Origin: Cyclobacteriaceae bacterium
GTDB taxonomy: Bacteria > Bacteroidota > Bacteroidia > Cytophagales > Cyclobacteriaceae
DNA length: 42,737 bases
Assembly (NCBI GenBank): GCA_020436085.1
Contig: JAGQYM010000040.1
Span: forward strand, 1 to 42,737
Reading direction: 5' to 3'
Position 1 is the first letter of the stretch; every line of letters starts with the position of its first letter. The translations under genes were made by a program, and so were the position numbers. The notes beneath the pieces were generated by a model that worked only from the letters and a program-made list of their open reading frames with translations, was not told the DNA's origin and made no database searches. Of this stretch, positions 21,097-29,478 are shown piece after piece.

Positions 21097-21126
21097 TTGT
21101 CATAATTGGACCATTTTCCGTATAAT
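21097..21126 (+). promoter_or_regulatory. Possible sigma-70-like promoter of the 238-aa unknown gene
   Basis: TTGTCA at 21097-21102 and TATAAT at 21121-21126 are 18 bases apart; the start codon is 22 bases after the TATAAT box. This resembles an E. coli-type promoter rather than the Bacteroidota form, so chance in AT-rich DNA cannot be excluded. Confidence 0.35.
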
Positions 21127-21148
21127 AGGGTACGAAAAACCACTTTTT

Positions 21149-21865
21149 ATGAAGTTGAAAGATAATTGGCTGACGGAGGGATTGATCGACTATGAATACA
21201 AGAAGTATGTGCTGCTGGCCTATCTGAAAAAGGTGAAGGAATCGTTTCAGCGGGTGGAGTTATATCCATTTCTGTCGGACATGGTTTATCACTACAGGAA
21301 TCTCATCGCGATTCAAGCCAACAAGTCGATGATTTATGACGCCTTTCCCAAGGAGTTGTCGTCTGAGGATCTGAAGAAATTAGAGGTGAATTACCGGACA
21401 ATCCTGGAGGATGATGCGATCATGAAGGAGTTGGAATCCATTATTGAGTTCGCTATTCCACAACTGAAGTCTCACCTTGATGAAGGATCTGTGATTTATG
21501 AGTATGTGGAATCCAAGTGCGAGATTGAACCGGTTGGGCTTACGTCACTGGCGACTAATGACGGATACCTATTTATCACACAGCCTCCAGAAACGGAGAC
21601 AAGAATTTTCAGGTATCGAACAACCATTTTTGGTAGCAGCACTGATACGCTGAGAGGGATTAATCTTCAATATGTTTTCAGGGAGAAAAGAACACTCTCC
21701 AATTCATACGAGAAGATGAAATTGAAATTGATCCGGCAATTTAAGGACCTGCCTAATCCCGCTACGTTTCTCATCATTTCAAGACTTAAGTTTCCATTTA
21801 CCGCCACGTTGATGCCAGTCGCCAAAAGGATGTTGGTGAAACAGGTGTCAAAAGCCGCAGCATAA
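21149..21865 (+). CDS. Cytosolic protein of unknown function (238 aa)
   Basis: The frame is open from 20975, but the upstream part is low-quality coding sequence and passes through the promoter-like region; ATG 21149 gives M-K-L-K-D-N-W-L-T-E-G and is preferred. The protein has no signal peptide or membrane span. The first half is helical and charged (E-Y-K-K-Y-V-L-L-A-Y-L-K-K-V), the second half beta-rich with F-R-Y-R-T-T-I-F and a basic C-terminus. It is divergent from groES and ends at a strong terminator. I do not recognise a named domain; its regular look suggests a conserved Bacteroidota family. Confidence 0.75.
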   Translation: MKLKDNWLTEGLIDYEYKKYVLLAYLKKVKESFQRVELYPFLSDMVYHYRNLIAIQANKSMIYDAFPKELSSEDLKKLEVNYRTILEDDAIMKELESIIEFAIPQLKSHLDEGSVIYEYVESKCEIEPVGLTSLATNDGYLFITQPPETETRIFRYRTTIFGSSTDTLRGINLQYVFREKRTLSNSYEKMKLKLIRQFKDLPNPATFLIISRLKFPFTATLMPVAKRMLVKQVSKAAA

Positions 21866-21867
21866 AA

Positions 21868-21888
21868 AAAGGGCCTTTCGGGCCCTTT
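21868..21888. terminator. Bidirectional terminator between the 238-aa gene and secG
   Basis: AAAGGGCC at 21868-21875 pairs with GGCCCTTT at 21881-21888, loop of 5. The left side carries a run of A (T tract for the leftward secG transcript), and the plus-strand side continues TATAATATTT. It lies 2 bases after the unknown gene's stop and 20 bases beyond the secG stop. Confidence 0.85.
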
Positions 21889-21908
21889 ATAATATTTGAT
21901 GTTAAGAA

Positions 21909-22238
21909 CTACTCCGCGCTATCGGTAGGCGTCTGAATTCTATCGAGGTCAAGTCCAGGTGAAGTTTGTTGCTCCTTTGCTCTCTCCAACAACTCATCGG
22001 TTTGATTGTAGGAAGGAGTAGTAAAATTGGTTGCCAATGAAAACACCATGATGGCAATTGCAAATCCCCAGGTCAAACGCTCAAGTAAATCGCCTGTTTT
22101 CTTTACACCGATCAGGTTACTCGCGCCTGAGCCACCAAACTGGCTTGATAATCCACCACCTTTTGAATTTTGTGCCAACACTACCAACACAAGTAGAACG
22201 GCAGACACCAACACCAGACTAATAAATAATGTATACAT
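21909..22238 (-). CDS. secG: Protein translocase subunit SecG
   Basis: 109 residues with two membrane spans (about 3-22 and 53-75) around the conserved N-S-K-G-G-G-L-S-S-Q-F-G-G-S-G-A loop, followed by a short polar tail rich in Glu and Thr. SecG joins SecYE in the inner membrane and raises the efficiency of protein export. It is the last gene of the leftward miaB-lptE-secG string, 3 bases after the gene before it, and ends at a strong terminator. Confidence 0.93.
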   Translation of the reverse strand: MYTLFISLVLVSAVLLVLVVLAQNSKGGGLSSQFGGSGASNLIGVKKTGDLLERLTWGFAIAIMVFSLATNFTTPSYNQTDELLERAKEQQTSPGLDLDRIQTPTDSAE

Positions 22239-22241
22239 AGC

Positions 22242-23201
22242 TTATTTCGTCAATTCCTCAATTTGAGCCGCAAAGTAAGCCTTTTTTTGGGGAAACTTCC
22301 AAATCAGCTTCTTCAGCACCTCAACTGCCTTTTCTTTCTTGCCTTGTTTGATGAGGATTTCTACCAGAGTCTCGGAGATGATGTTGTCACTGAAAACAGC
22401 ACTTCCCTCAGATAAATCAGTTTGACCGGCTGAGCTACTGTCCTTGGTCTTCTTGGTGATGGAGGGCTTCGATTTGATGAAGTTATCGATGATATCCAGT
22501 TGTTCCTTTTGACGTGGATCAACTGGTTTGATTTTCTTTTTGGTGCTCTTGATTTCTGCGATCAGCCCATCAGTAGGTTCTTTTTTCGACTTCTTGCTCT
22601 CTGTTTTTTTCTCAACCACAGGTTCTTCTTTGGTTTCGACCACGGAGACAATTGGCTCTGGCAACCCAAAACCATCAGCAACCAACTCAAAATTGTGCTT
22701 CAATTTCTTAAGTCTCTCTATGTCAGTGAAAACCTCGTTGATCAGGGCATCACCACTCAGGTTTACAGGCTGTAGTTTCGGAGCGTGCACGGCTTCTTGC
22801 TCAACCTTTTTTCCTTCTTTGGTTGCAACAGGAGCGACCTCAATCTTCTCAGCTGGTTTTGGTTTCTCTTCCAGAGGGTTGGCATCAACTTTCATTTCCC
22901 TCGGTGGCTCAGCCTGTTTGATGACGGGTGTAGGCTTAGCTTTTGGAGGCTCAGTCTTTCGTTCTTCTTTTAAAGCAGTAACCAATGCCTTTAGAACGGC
23001 CCGGTCTGTCGAATAAACAGCTGCTACATTGAGTTGGGTTTGCTTGTTGTTGAGGTTGTTGAGTTGCGCGCCACGCGCCACCAGGTTGTGAATTGCTTGA
23101 GAGTAAGGAAACTCATCCTGGAGTCTGCTGATCTCAGCGGTCTCGTCTTCCGTCAGCGAAGAATTATTGTTGAGGAGAAACAAGAACCTTTCTTTTTCCA
23201 C
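22242..23201 (-). CDS. Lys/Glu/Pro-rich protein of unknown function in the lptE-secG operon
   Basis: About 319 residues from GTG 23201; a TTG at 23237 would add 12 residues that do not look conserved. Residues 1-75 resemble a Bacteroidota-type N-terminal helical domain (E-K-E-R-F-L-F-L-L-N-N-N, then Y-S-Q-A-I-H-N-L). The middle (about 85-250) is a disordered stretch of Lys, Glu, Pro and Val. The C-terminus (about 280-319) is one TPR-like hairpin, I-S-E-T-L-V-E-I-L-I-K-Q-G-K with K-A-V-E-V-L-K-K-L. No signal peptide. It sits between lptE and secG, so a link with envelope assembly is plausible but unproven. Confidence 0.75.
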   Translation of the reverse strand: MEKERFLFLLNNNSSLTEDETAEISRLQDEFPYSQAIHNLVARGAQLNNLNNKQTQLNVAAVYSTDRAVLKALVTALKEERKTEPPKAKPTPVIKQAEPPREMKVDANPLEEKPKPAEKIEVAPVATKEGKKVEQEAVHAPKLQPVNLSGDALINEVFTDIERLKKLKHNFELVADGFGLPEPIVSVVETKEEPVVEKKTESKKSKKEPTDGLIAEIKSTKKKIKPVDPRQKEQLDIIDNFIKSKPSITKKTKDSSSAGQTDLSEGSAVFSDNIISETLVEILIKQGKKEKAVEVLKKLIWKFPQKKAYFAAQIEELTK

Positions 23202-23275
23202 AAATTTTGTAATGGGGTGAAGGTAAAGGTACTGCAATTATGCACTTCAAGCAACAAAGCAAGCAAAAGTGAGTG

Positions 23276-23800
23276 TTACCAATTGGCTACTGTGGCATTA
23301 AAGATGTCCAGCAGTATCTGATCAAATATCGTTTTTTCCAATTGCTCTTGAATTGACGTCAAGTCCTGGTCATTGGGAAAATCAGCATAGAAGGAGAAAG
23401 TACGATCCTTAAAACTGTTTTTAGGTTCAAGCGAGTCCTCGTAAGTCGCCTTGACACCAATCGTCAATCTGGTAAGCGCGGCAGCATCTGCTTGCTGACT
23501 ATTGCCCGATGCAACGGGTGCCATTGGTCTCACTGCGTATTCCGTTATCGTTCCTTCAATTCGCAGTTGGCCACCATCCTGAACAACACTTAGGCTTGAG
23601 TTGCGCTGATAGTAATCCTTTAGGCTGTTTGTGAATGTCTGTCCGATATTGGCTGGCGCCAGATCCGTATTGTTAAAAAAGTCGCCCACTTGAATGGTGT
23701 CGGCAGCTGTTGATGCGCCCGTGAAGGAGTATACTCCACAGCCGTAAGCGATCAATATCAATATTGAAAAGAGGAGAGAGGAGCGCGGGTTATTCTTCAA
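23276..23800 (-). CDS. lptE: LPS-assembly lipoprotein LptE
   Basis: 174 residues. The lipoprotein signal ends in A-Y-G-C (Cys21). The G-V-Y-S-F-T-G-A-S motif right after the cysteine, D-T-I-Q-V-G-D-F-F-N-N, and a C-terminal Q-x-L-E-K-T-I-F-D-Q-I-L-L-D helix match the Bacteroidota LptE group. LptE plugs the LptD barrel in the outer membrane and helps place lipopolysaccharide on the surface. The start overlaps the end of the sigma-54 activator gene by 11 bases. lptD is not in this window. Confidence 0.88.
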   Translation of the reverse strand: MKNNPRSSLLFSILILIAYGCGVYSFTGASTAADTIQVGDFFNNTDLAPANIGQTFTNSLKDYYQRNSSLSVVQDGGQLRIEGTITEYAVRPMAPVASGNSQQADAAALTRLTIGVKATYEDSLEPKNSFKDRTFSFYADFPNDQDLTSIQEQLEKTIFDQILLDIFNATVANW

Positions 23801-25031
23801 GTTCGTATTGTTTTATCTTTCGATACAATGTCCTCTCCGATATCCCCAAATCTTGTGCCGCGTATTTCCTCTTGTTGTTATTTTTCCTCAGTGCCTTTAC
23901 GATAAGTTCTTTTTCTTTCTTCTCAATAGACAATGAGTCATCTTCAGCAACGTGGCTGATGTCTTGAACTTCTTCATCCTCAATAGGCGCATTGGAGGCG
24001 TTGATCACTCTCACGGGTTCTTCGTGCGAGTTAACCTCTTCATGGATGCCCTCAAACAAGTCCGCATGGTCCTTCACCAGTTGAGCTGCCTGACCGGGAT
24101 TGTTTGCGTTCTGCAAAACAATCTTCTTGAGATCAGTCACGTCCTTTCGCATTTCAAACAACACCTTGTAAAGGATGTCGCGCTCTGAAATAGCGTCACT
24201 CATGTCATTCTTATACAATGCCGGTAGGAGTGAATCTTTCGGTAGATATTTCTGCAGCTGATATTGATCAATCTCTTTAACATCTGGTGAGAGCACCGAG
24301 ATTTGCTCCACAAGATTTTTTAATTGGCGAATATTTCCTGGAAAACGATACTTAAGTAGCAAGTCTTTTGCTCCTTCCGTTAGCGATACGGGCTTTACCT
24401 TATATTTTTCAGCAAAGTCTGTCGCAAACTTGCGAAACAACAGTTCGATGTCTTCGCCTCTTTCTCGCAATGGTGGAACATAAATTGGTACAGTGCTCAA
24501 CCTGTAATAAAGATCCTCCCTGAATTTTCCTTCTTCCACATTCTTCATCAAGTTCACATTCGTAGCTGCCACAACTCTTACATCCGTCTTCTGAACTTTT
24601 GATGATCCTACTTTTATGAATTCACCATTCTCCAAAACGCGTAGGAGTCTAGCCTGTGTGCCCAATGGCATTTCACCAATCTCGTCAAGGAAGATTGTTC
24701 CACCATTTGTTACTTCAAAATATCCCTTGCGTGCTTCATGAGCTCCGGTGAAGGATCCTTTTTCGTGACCGAACAACTCTGAATCTATCGTTCCCTCCGG
24801 AATGGATCCGCAATTGATGGCAATGAACTGCCCATGTTTTCTCGGACTGAGGTGATGAATGATTTTTGAAAATGATTCCTTACCGCTTCCACTTTCACCA
24901 GTAATCAACACCGACATATCCGTAGGCGCTACCTGCATCGCCACCCTAACCGCATTGGTCAGCAATGGAGAATGTCCGATAATACCAAACCGTGCCTTAA
25001 TACTTTGTATCTCTGAATCTTTAATTGTCAT
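23790..25031 (-). CDS. Sigma-54-dependent transcriptional activator without receiver domain
   Basis: 413 residues. It starts almost directly with the AAA+ domain: Walker A G-E-S-G-S-G-K-E at 45-52, the sigma-54 contact loop G-S-F-T-G-A at 92-97 (the usual form is GAFTGA), Walker B G-G-T-I-F-L-D-E at 110-117, and arginine-finger region P-L-R-E-R. An acidic linker (about 280-370) leads to a Fis-type helix-turn-helix at the end (A-A-Q-D-L-G-I-S-E-R-T-L-Y-R-K). With no receiver, GAF or PAS domain, it may be active by default or controlled by its linker or partners. It lies 3 bases after miaB and overlaps lptE, so it may control envelope genes, including its own operon (inference). Confidence 0.93.
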   Translation of the reverse strand: MTIKDSEIQSIKARFGIIGHSPLLTNAVRVAMQVAPTDMSVLITGESGSGKESFSKIIHHLSPRKHGQFIAINCGSIPEGTIDSELFGHEKGSFTGAHEARKGYFEVTNGGTIFLDEIGEMPLGTQARLLRVLENGEFIKVGSSKVQKTDVRVVAATNVNLMKNVEEGKFREDLYYRLSTVPIYVPPLRERGEDIELLFRKFATDFAEKYKVKPVSLTEGAKDLLLKYRFPGNIRQLKNLVEQISVLSPDVKEIDQYQLQKYLPKDSLLPALYKNDMSDAISERDILYKVLFEMRKDVTDLKKIVLQNANNPGQAAQLVKDHADLFEGIHEEVNSHEEPVRVINASNAPIEDEEVQDISHVAEDDSLSIEKKEKELIVKALRKNNNKRKYAAQDLGISERTLYRKIKQYELEE

Positions 25032-25034
25032 ACT

Positions 25035-26486
25035 TTAAACTATCTGTCCCAACAATGTCCCTCCCGTGCATGCTGTTATTTTTACATCCACGTATTCACC
25101 TTTTTTTCTTCCTGGAGCCTCAAACACAACGACCTTATTTGCAGAATTTCGTCCTTGCATCTGAGCTTTAGATCTCTTGGAGTTTCCTTCGATCAGCACT
25201 TTGAAAGTTTTTCCAACGTCAAGTTGGTTGCGCTTCAGGGAGTGCTCGTTTTGTTTGTTTATAATTTCCTGGAGCCTTCGCTTCTTCACCTCAAGATCGA
25301 TATCATCCTTGAATTTCTTGGCTGCTAGCGTTCCAGGTCGTTCTGAGTAGAAGAACATATAGGAGAAATCGTATTCAACCTCGTCCATTAAGGTCAATGT
25401 TTCCCGATGTTCTTCTTCTGTTTCCGTACAAAAGCCCGTGATCATATCCGATGAAATTCCACAATCATCACCGAGAATCTCTCTGATGCTTTTTATTTTA
25501 TCGAGATACCACTCTCTTGAATAGCCACGATTCATTAATTCAAGTATCCTTGAATTTCCGCTTTGCACTGGCAGGTGGATGTAGTTGCAAATGTTTTCAT
25601 AGCGAGCCATCGTATGGAGTACTTCGTCTGTAATGTCTTTTGGATGAGAAGTTGAAAACCTAACCCTGAGATCCGGGCTCACGTTGGCCACCATTTCCAA
25701 TAGCTGGGCAAAATTAATAGTGGCACCAACTGCCATCTTCTCCATGCGCGCCTTGTTGTTTTCTTCTGCGCTCCACTTATAGCTGTCCACGTTTTGCCCG
25801 AGCAGCGTTACCTCCCGGTATCCTTGCGCAAATAGTGCTTCCGCTTCATCGACAATAGAGTGGGGGTCTCGGCTTCGCTCGCGACCTCGAGTGAAAGGCA
25901 CCACGCAAAATGAGCACATATTATCGCATCCTCTCATAATTGAGATGAATGCGGTAACTCCATTTGAGTTTAGGCGTACCGGGCTAATGTCTGCGTACGT
26001 TTCTTCGCGTGAAAGAAATGTGTTGACAGCTTTCGCACCATCGTCCACTTGGGCAATGAGTTGTGGTAGATCACGATAAGCGTCTGGCCCTGCGATCAGA
26101 TCAACAATCTTCTCCTCTTCGAGTAGTTTGGATTTCAGGCGCTCAGCCATGCAGCCCAGAACACCTACCAATAGCTCAGGCTTTTTCTTTTTTAGCCCGT
26201 TGACGTGATTCAATCTGTTGCGAACAGTTTGTTCAGCTTTCTCGCGAATTGAACAGGTGTTGAGAAATATTAGATCGGCCTTTTCTACATCCGAAGTTGT
26301 ATCAAATCCTTCCTTTGCTAGAATAGAAGCCACGATCTCGCTGTCCGAGAAGTTCATCTGGCAGCCATAGCTTTCGATATATAGTTTTCTGGATTTGCCT
26401 GTGGCGTTTTCTGGTGAGACTTTGACTTCACACGTTACCTCATTCGCTGCTGATATCACCTCCAAATCCCGAATCAAATTCTCCAT
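25035..26486 (-). CDS. miaB: tRNA-2-methylthio-N6-isopentenyladenosine-37 synthase MiaB
   Basis: A radical SAM methylthiotransferase that adds a methylthio group to i6A37 in tRNAs reading codons starting with U. 483 residues in the usual order: MTTase N-terminal domain with Cys42 (Y-G-C-Q-M-N), Cys78 and Cys112, radical SAM domain with Cys187, Cys191 and Cys194 (G-C-D-N-M-C-S-F-C), and a C-terminal TRAM domain. There is an N-terminal extension of about 30 residues. It heads a leftward operon with the activator, lptE, an unknown gene and secG. A perfect -7 box, TAAATTTG, lies 19 bases before the start. Confidence 0.97.
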   Translation of the reverse strand: MENLIRDLEVISAANEVTCEVKVSPENATGKSRKLYIESYGCQMNFSDSEIVASILAKEGFDTTSDVEKADLIFLNTCSIREKAEQTVRNRLNHVNGLKKKKPELLVGVLGCMAERLKSKLLEEEKIVDLIAGPDAYRDLPQLIAQVDDGAKAVNTFLSREETYADISPVRLNSNGVTAFISIMRGCDNMCSFCVVPFTRGRERSRDPHSIVDEAEALFAQGYREVTLLGQNVDSYKWSAEENNKARMEKMAVGATINFAQLLEMVANVSPDLRVRFSTSHPKDITDEVLHTMARYENICNYIHLPVQSGNSRILELMNRGYSREWYLDKIKSIREILGDDCGISSDMITGFCTETEEEHRETLTLMDEVEYDFSYMFFYSERPGTLAAKKFKDDIDLEVKKRRLQEIINKQNEHSLKRNQLDVGKTFKVLIEGNSKRSKAQMQGRNSANKVVVFEAPGRKKGEYVDVKITACTGGTLLGQIV

Positions 26487-26505
26487 AATTCCACAATTGA
26501 GGACG

Positions 26506-26513
26506 CAAATTTA
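26506..26513 (-). promoter_or_regulatory. Promoter -7 box for miaB
   Basis: Reads TAAATTTG on the minus strand, a perfect TAnnTTTG match, ending 19 bases before the miaB start. No clear -33 TTG box was found at the usual spacing. Confidence 0.5.
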
Positions 26514-26596
26514 ATGGTTTTAGTCTTTTTTAGTGACATCTTGTCATGTTGTGGCTCAAGATTTTGTGAGAATGGGCCCTATTTGCCGCTATGTGC

Positions 26597-26604
26597 TATT
26601 TTTA
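26597..26604 (+). promoter_or_regulatory. Possible -7 box for the gamma carbonic anhydrase gene
   Basis: TATTTTTA differs from TAnnTTTG only in the last base and lies 20 bases before the start. The bases after it, GCCTTTAAA, also follow the ompH -7 box. Confidence 0.35.
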
Positions 26605-26624
26605 GCCTTTAAATCTTTGAAAAA

Positions 26625-27137
26625 ATGGCAATCCTGAAGTCTTTAGGAGGTTGTACTCCCAAAATGGGCAACAATTGTTTTCTGGCTGAAAATGCTGTGG
26701 TGGTAGGCGATGTGACCATGGGCGATAATTGCACCGTCTGGTTCAATGCGGTGGTACGGGGAGATGTAAATACGATCACTATCGGTAACAACACCAACAT
26801 TCAGGATGGCGCAGTAATTCATTGCACTTACCAAAAGTCAAAAACTAAAATCGGTAACAATGTATCAATTGGTCATACCGCTGTCGTGCATGGATGCACG
26901 GTTGAGGACAATGTTTTGATAGGCATGGGAGCCATCGTGATGGATGACGCAGTTATAGGTGAAGGCTCAGTGGTGGCGGCCGGTGCCGTGGTACTTTCAG
27001 GAACCAAAATCGAACCCGGTTCGATATATGCCGGCATGCCAGCCAAGAAGGTAAAAGACACCGGAGCTGAGATGACGGCAGTGATCGCTCGGACGGCTAA
27101 GAATTACCCTATGTATGCGGAGTGGTTTAAGGAATAA
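26625..27137 (+). CDS. Gamma-class carbonic anhydrase family protein
   Basis: 170 residues of left-handed beta-helix made of hexapeptide repeats (I-G-x-x-x-x, V-x-x-x-x). The three zinc ligands of the family are in place: His66 (D-G-A-V-I-H), His84 and His89 (I-G-H-T-A-V-V-H-G). Arg45 and Asp47 (R-G-D) match the Arg/Asp pair at the trimer interface of Cam. Members interconvert CO2 and bicarbonate or act as structural proteins; the YrdA/CaiE/PaaY-type proteins are often weak or inactive, so activity is likely but not certain. No signal peptide. It diverges from miaB and ends 3 bases before the convergent M28 peptidase stop. Confidence 0.9.
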   Translation: MAILKSLGGCTPKMGNNCFLAENAVVVGDVTMGDNCTVWFNAVVRGDVNTITIGNNTNIQDGAVIHCTYQKSKTKIGNNVSIGHTAVVHGCTVEDNVLIGMGAIVMDDAVIGEGSVVAAGAVVLSGTKIEPGSIYAGMPAKKVKDTGAEMTAVIARTAKNYPMYAEWFKE

Positions 27138-27140
27138 GAA

Positions 27141-28511
27141 CTACTGCCGCTTTGGTGTTGGAATGACCATAAGACTTTCGTGTCCATTGGTACCAACGGA
27201 TTGCACAGCAAAAAAGTAATTGTCTTTTGAGTAGGGGAGTTCGGCAGAGGTACCTTCGACAAAAATCTTCTTTTCCCAGTGGGGCTGATAAGTCTCGCGA
27301 AGCAGAATGTTGTAACCTTTGGGTGCAGGGCCACCTGAAGGAGCCTCCCATGAAAGATTGGTGATATTGCCGAGATTGACCTGCATGGTAACCTGCTGCG
27401 GAGCTCCAGGTGCTTTTGCCAATGAAACCATCGTAGCCAGATTAATGCGTGCTACGTTGGCGGCATACTCGAAATCAACGAACTTCAATTTGTCTCCGTA
27501 TTCTATTCCATTTTCCTCCCTGAGGTTCTGATGTTGCTGGGTGTAATTCTCGTTAAACTCTGTAAACCTAACTGCAACAAATCCATTCTGTAAGAAAGGT
27601 GTATGGTCTCCTCCGCGCAGGAATCTGTCAGGTCTCATATTGATGGTTGCTGTAAAACCATCGAGATAAATCTTAGCAGTTTCTGACGCGTATCTTGCCA
27701 ACTGACGTGAGGGGCTGTCGTTTTCCGACTTCATTGCTGATCGGTTCCTTGTATCTTCTTCACTTTCTACAGCCGGGATCATCTCACTAAACACTCTCAC
27801 CGTTTGGTTATTCTTATCACCTGTTTCGCTGGCGACAGAGTTTCCCACGATGTCGTTGTTCAACATGGCAATGAGGTTAATATTGTTTTCCCTCATTTTA
27901 GTAGCCATATGTCTTGCACCCAGTAGACCCTGTTCTTCACCCTGTACGGCCATAAATATCAGCGTGCAAGGAAATTTTTTGGCTGAAAGTACCCGGGCAA
28001 GTTCTAATACAACGGCCACTCCAGAGGCGTCATCGTTAGCTCCCGGTGCAGCGTTGATGCTATCCAGCGCGTCACTATTTCGAGAATCGAGGTGACCGCT
28101 TATGAGTATTACCCGGTCATCGTTCGGATCAGTTCCTTTAAGAATTGCAACTACGTTTTTCATTGTCACAGTGTACGGAACTCGTGATGAATTGGAGCCA
28201 TCAACAACGAGAGGGTCAAGTTCAACACTCATCTCAGCGTTGTTTTGTTTTCTAAACTGTAAAAACTTGGATGCGACCCAACGCCTTGCTGCTCCGATAC
28301 CTTGTGTAGCACTGGTCGTATCGCTTAATGAGTGTCTTGTGCCGAAACTCACCATATGAGAGATATGATCCTTAATGCTATCGGCTGATATTTCTTTTGT
28401 TAGAGATGCAATATTATTATCAAGATTGTAGGTATCCTTCTTCGGCTCGGTTTGAGAACAACTGATCATGAGAGAGGCGATGGCAAATAGCAGTAGAGAA
28501 TAGAACTTCAT
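27141..28511 (-). CDS. M28-family zinc peptidase, lipoprotein
   Basis: 456 residues with lipobox M-I-S-C (Cys18), so it is attached to an envelope membrane. The M28 metal site is visible: G-H-L-D (His140, Asp142), G-A-N-D-D-A-S-G (Asp160), Q-G-E-E-Q-G-L-L-G (Glu192, Glu193), a later N-N-D-I-V-G-N and D-H-T-P-F. These bind two zinc ions, as in bacterial aminopeptidases. The last ~90 residues (from about 365) look like a fibronectin type III domain (N-I-T-N-L-S-W-E-A-P). Likely role: trimming peptides outside the cytoplasm. The gene is alone on its strand, with gamma carbonic anhydrase on one side and ompH divergent on the other. Confidence 0.92.
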   Translation of the reverse strand: MKFYSLLLFAIASLMISCSQTEPKKDTYNLDNNIASLTKEISADSIKDHISHMVSFGTRHSLSDTTSATQGIGAARRWVASKFLQFRKQNNAEMSVELDPLVVDGSNSSRVPYTVTMKNVVAILKGTDPNDDRVILISGHLDSRNSDALDSINAAPGANDDASGVAVVLELARVLSAKKFPCTLIFMAVQGEEQGLLGARHMATKMRENNINLIAMLNNDIVGNSVASETGDKNNQTVRVFSEMIPAVESEEDTRNRSAMKSENDSPSRQLARYASETAKIYLDGFTATINMRPDRFLRGGDHTPFLQNGFVAVRFTEFNENYTQQHQNLREENGIEYGDKLKFVDFEYAANVARINLATMVSLAKAPGAPQQVTMQVNLGNITNLSWEAPSGGPAPKGYNILLRETYQPHWEKKIFVEGTSAELPYSKDNYFFAVQSVGTNGHESLMVIPTPKRQ

Positions 28512-28675
28512 TGTGGTGTGTTTTCACGTTGTGGGTCTAAAGATTAGTATTCCGGCCGTAAATTCAATCGTAATTTTGACTTGGAACGTCATGAAATCAC
28601 ACCACTGGCGTGATAATCAGTTAGATGGACTTCAAATACATTTGGGCTGTTGTTTTTAAACTACCGGGAGCAATC

Positions 28676-28683
28676 TATATTTG
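28676..28683 (+). promoter_or_regulatory. Promoter -7 box for ompH
   Basis: TATATTTG is a perfect TAnnTTTG match, 22 bases before the start codon. A TTG at about 28650 is 23 bases upstream, slightly longer than the usual 19-21 spacing. Confidence 0.55.
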
Positions 28684-28705
28684 CGGCCTTTAAACTTAAT
28701 AAACC

Positions 28706-29332
28706 ATGAAGAACCTTTCGCTCGTTCTTAACCTAGTGCTCGCAGTAGCTGTTGTAATATTGTTCTACCTGCATTTTAGTGGGGGTAGCGAGCAAGCTAC
28801 TAAAAGTGGCAACCCAGAGCAGTCAGCAATTACTGGTGACCTACGCATCGCCTTTATCAGCGTGGATTCAGTGCTGAAGTACTATGAATTTTTTAAGGTG
28901 AGTAGAGATAAGCTTGAAGCAAAGGGCAAAAAAATGGACACAGACTTCAAGAACCGTGCTCAAGGTTTGCAACGTGAAATCACATCTTATCAAAATACTG
29001 TTTCCAATCTCACGATAGGACAGGCGAAAGCCATAGAGGAAGACTTGACCAAGAAACAGCAAAATCTGAGAATGTACCAGGAAAGCCTGGCGCAGGAGCT
29101 AGCGGTTGAAGAAAACAAACTCACACAGGATTTGTATGAGAAAATTACTGCCTACTTGAAGAAATATGGCAACGAGAACGGAATTCATGCAGTGTTTAAG
29201 TTTGACCCAAGCAGTGATCTTTTGTATGCGGGTGAAGTGATGGATATCACCAATGATGTGGTCGCAGGTTTGAACGATGAGTACAAGACTACTGCTTCTC
29301 AACCTGCGGATTCAACCAAAACAAAAAAGTAG
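28706..29332 (+). CDS. OmpH/Skp-family periplasmic chaperone
   Basis: 208 residues. A signal or anchor helix spans about 5-23. After a Ser/Gly-rich linker comes I-A-F-I-S-V-D-S-V-L-K-Y-Y-E-F-F, the start motif of OmpH/Skp proteins, then a long coiled coil (about 65-150), and the closing beta segment with D-L-L-Y-A-G. These proteins carry unfolded outer-membrane proteins across the periplasm as a three-armed clamp. The membrane helix has no clear cleavage site, so it may stay anchored in the inner membrane. A strong terminator follows. Confidence 0.9.
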   Translation: MKNLSLVLNLVLAVAVVILFYLHFSGGSEQATKSGNPEQSAITGDLRIAFISVDSVLKYYEFFKVSRDKLEAKGKKMDTDFKNRAQGLQREITSYQNTVSNLTIGQAKAIEEDLTKKQQNLRMYQESLAQELAVEENKLTQDLYEKITAYLKKYGNENGIHAVFKFDPSSDLLYAGEVMDITNDVVAGLNDEYKTTASQPADSTKTKK

Positions 29333-29356
29333 AGTTACCTCATTTCAATTTTCACT

Positions 29357-29380
29357 AAGGCCGACTATGTCGGCCTTTTT
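29357..29380 (+). terminator. ompH terminator
   Basis: AAGGCCGAC at 29357-29365 pairs with GTCGGCCTT at 29369-29377, 3-base loop, followed by TTT then CGTTTTTT. It lies 25 bases after the ompH stop. Confidence 0.9.
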
Positions 29381-29459
29381 CGTTTTTTGAGAGCAAAGTC
29401 TTATTTTTCAGGTGAAATTGGCATTGGTGTGTTGTGTAATACAACTGATGACTTTAATC

Positions 29460-29467
29460 TAAACTTG
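29460..29467 (+). promoter_or_regulatory. Possible -7 box for the translocase-like gene
   Basis: TAAACTTG differs from TAnnTTTG in one base and ends 11 bases before the start at 29479. An inverted repeat GTTGT-N5-ACAAC sits upstream at 29431-29445. Confidence 0.35.
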
Positions 29468-29478
29468 CGCCTTCGATC

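Noticed and set aside
20975-21148. Extended N-terminus (58 codons) of the 238-aa gene
   Set aside because: It runs through the promoter-like and inverted-repeat region and has unusual composition; the later ATG is a better start.
28513-28615. Inverted repeat GTGGTGTG / CACACCAC
   Set aside because: Arms are 87 bases apart and one touches the M28 start; an 8-base match this far apart is plausible by chance.
29431-29445. GTTGT-N5-ACAAC upstream of the translocase-like gene
   Set aside because: Short, AT-rich and unique in the window; not enough to call an operator.
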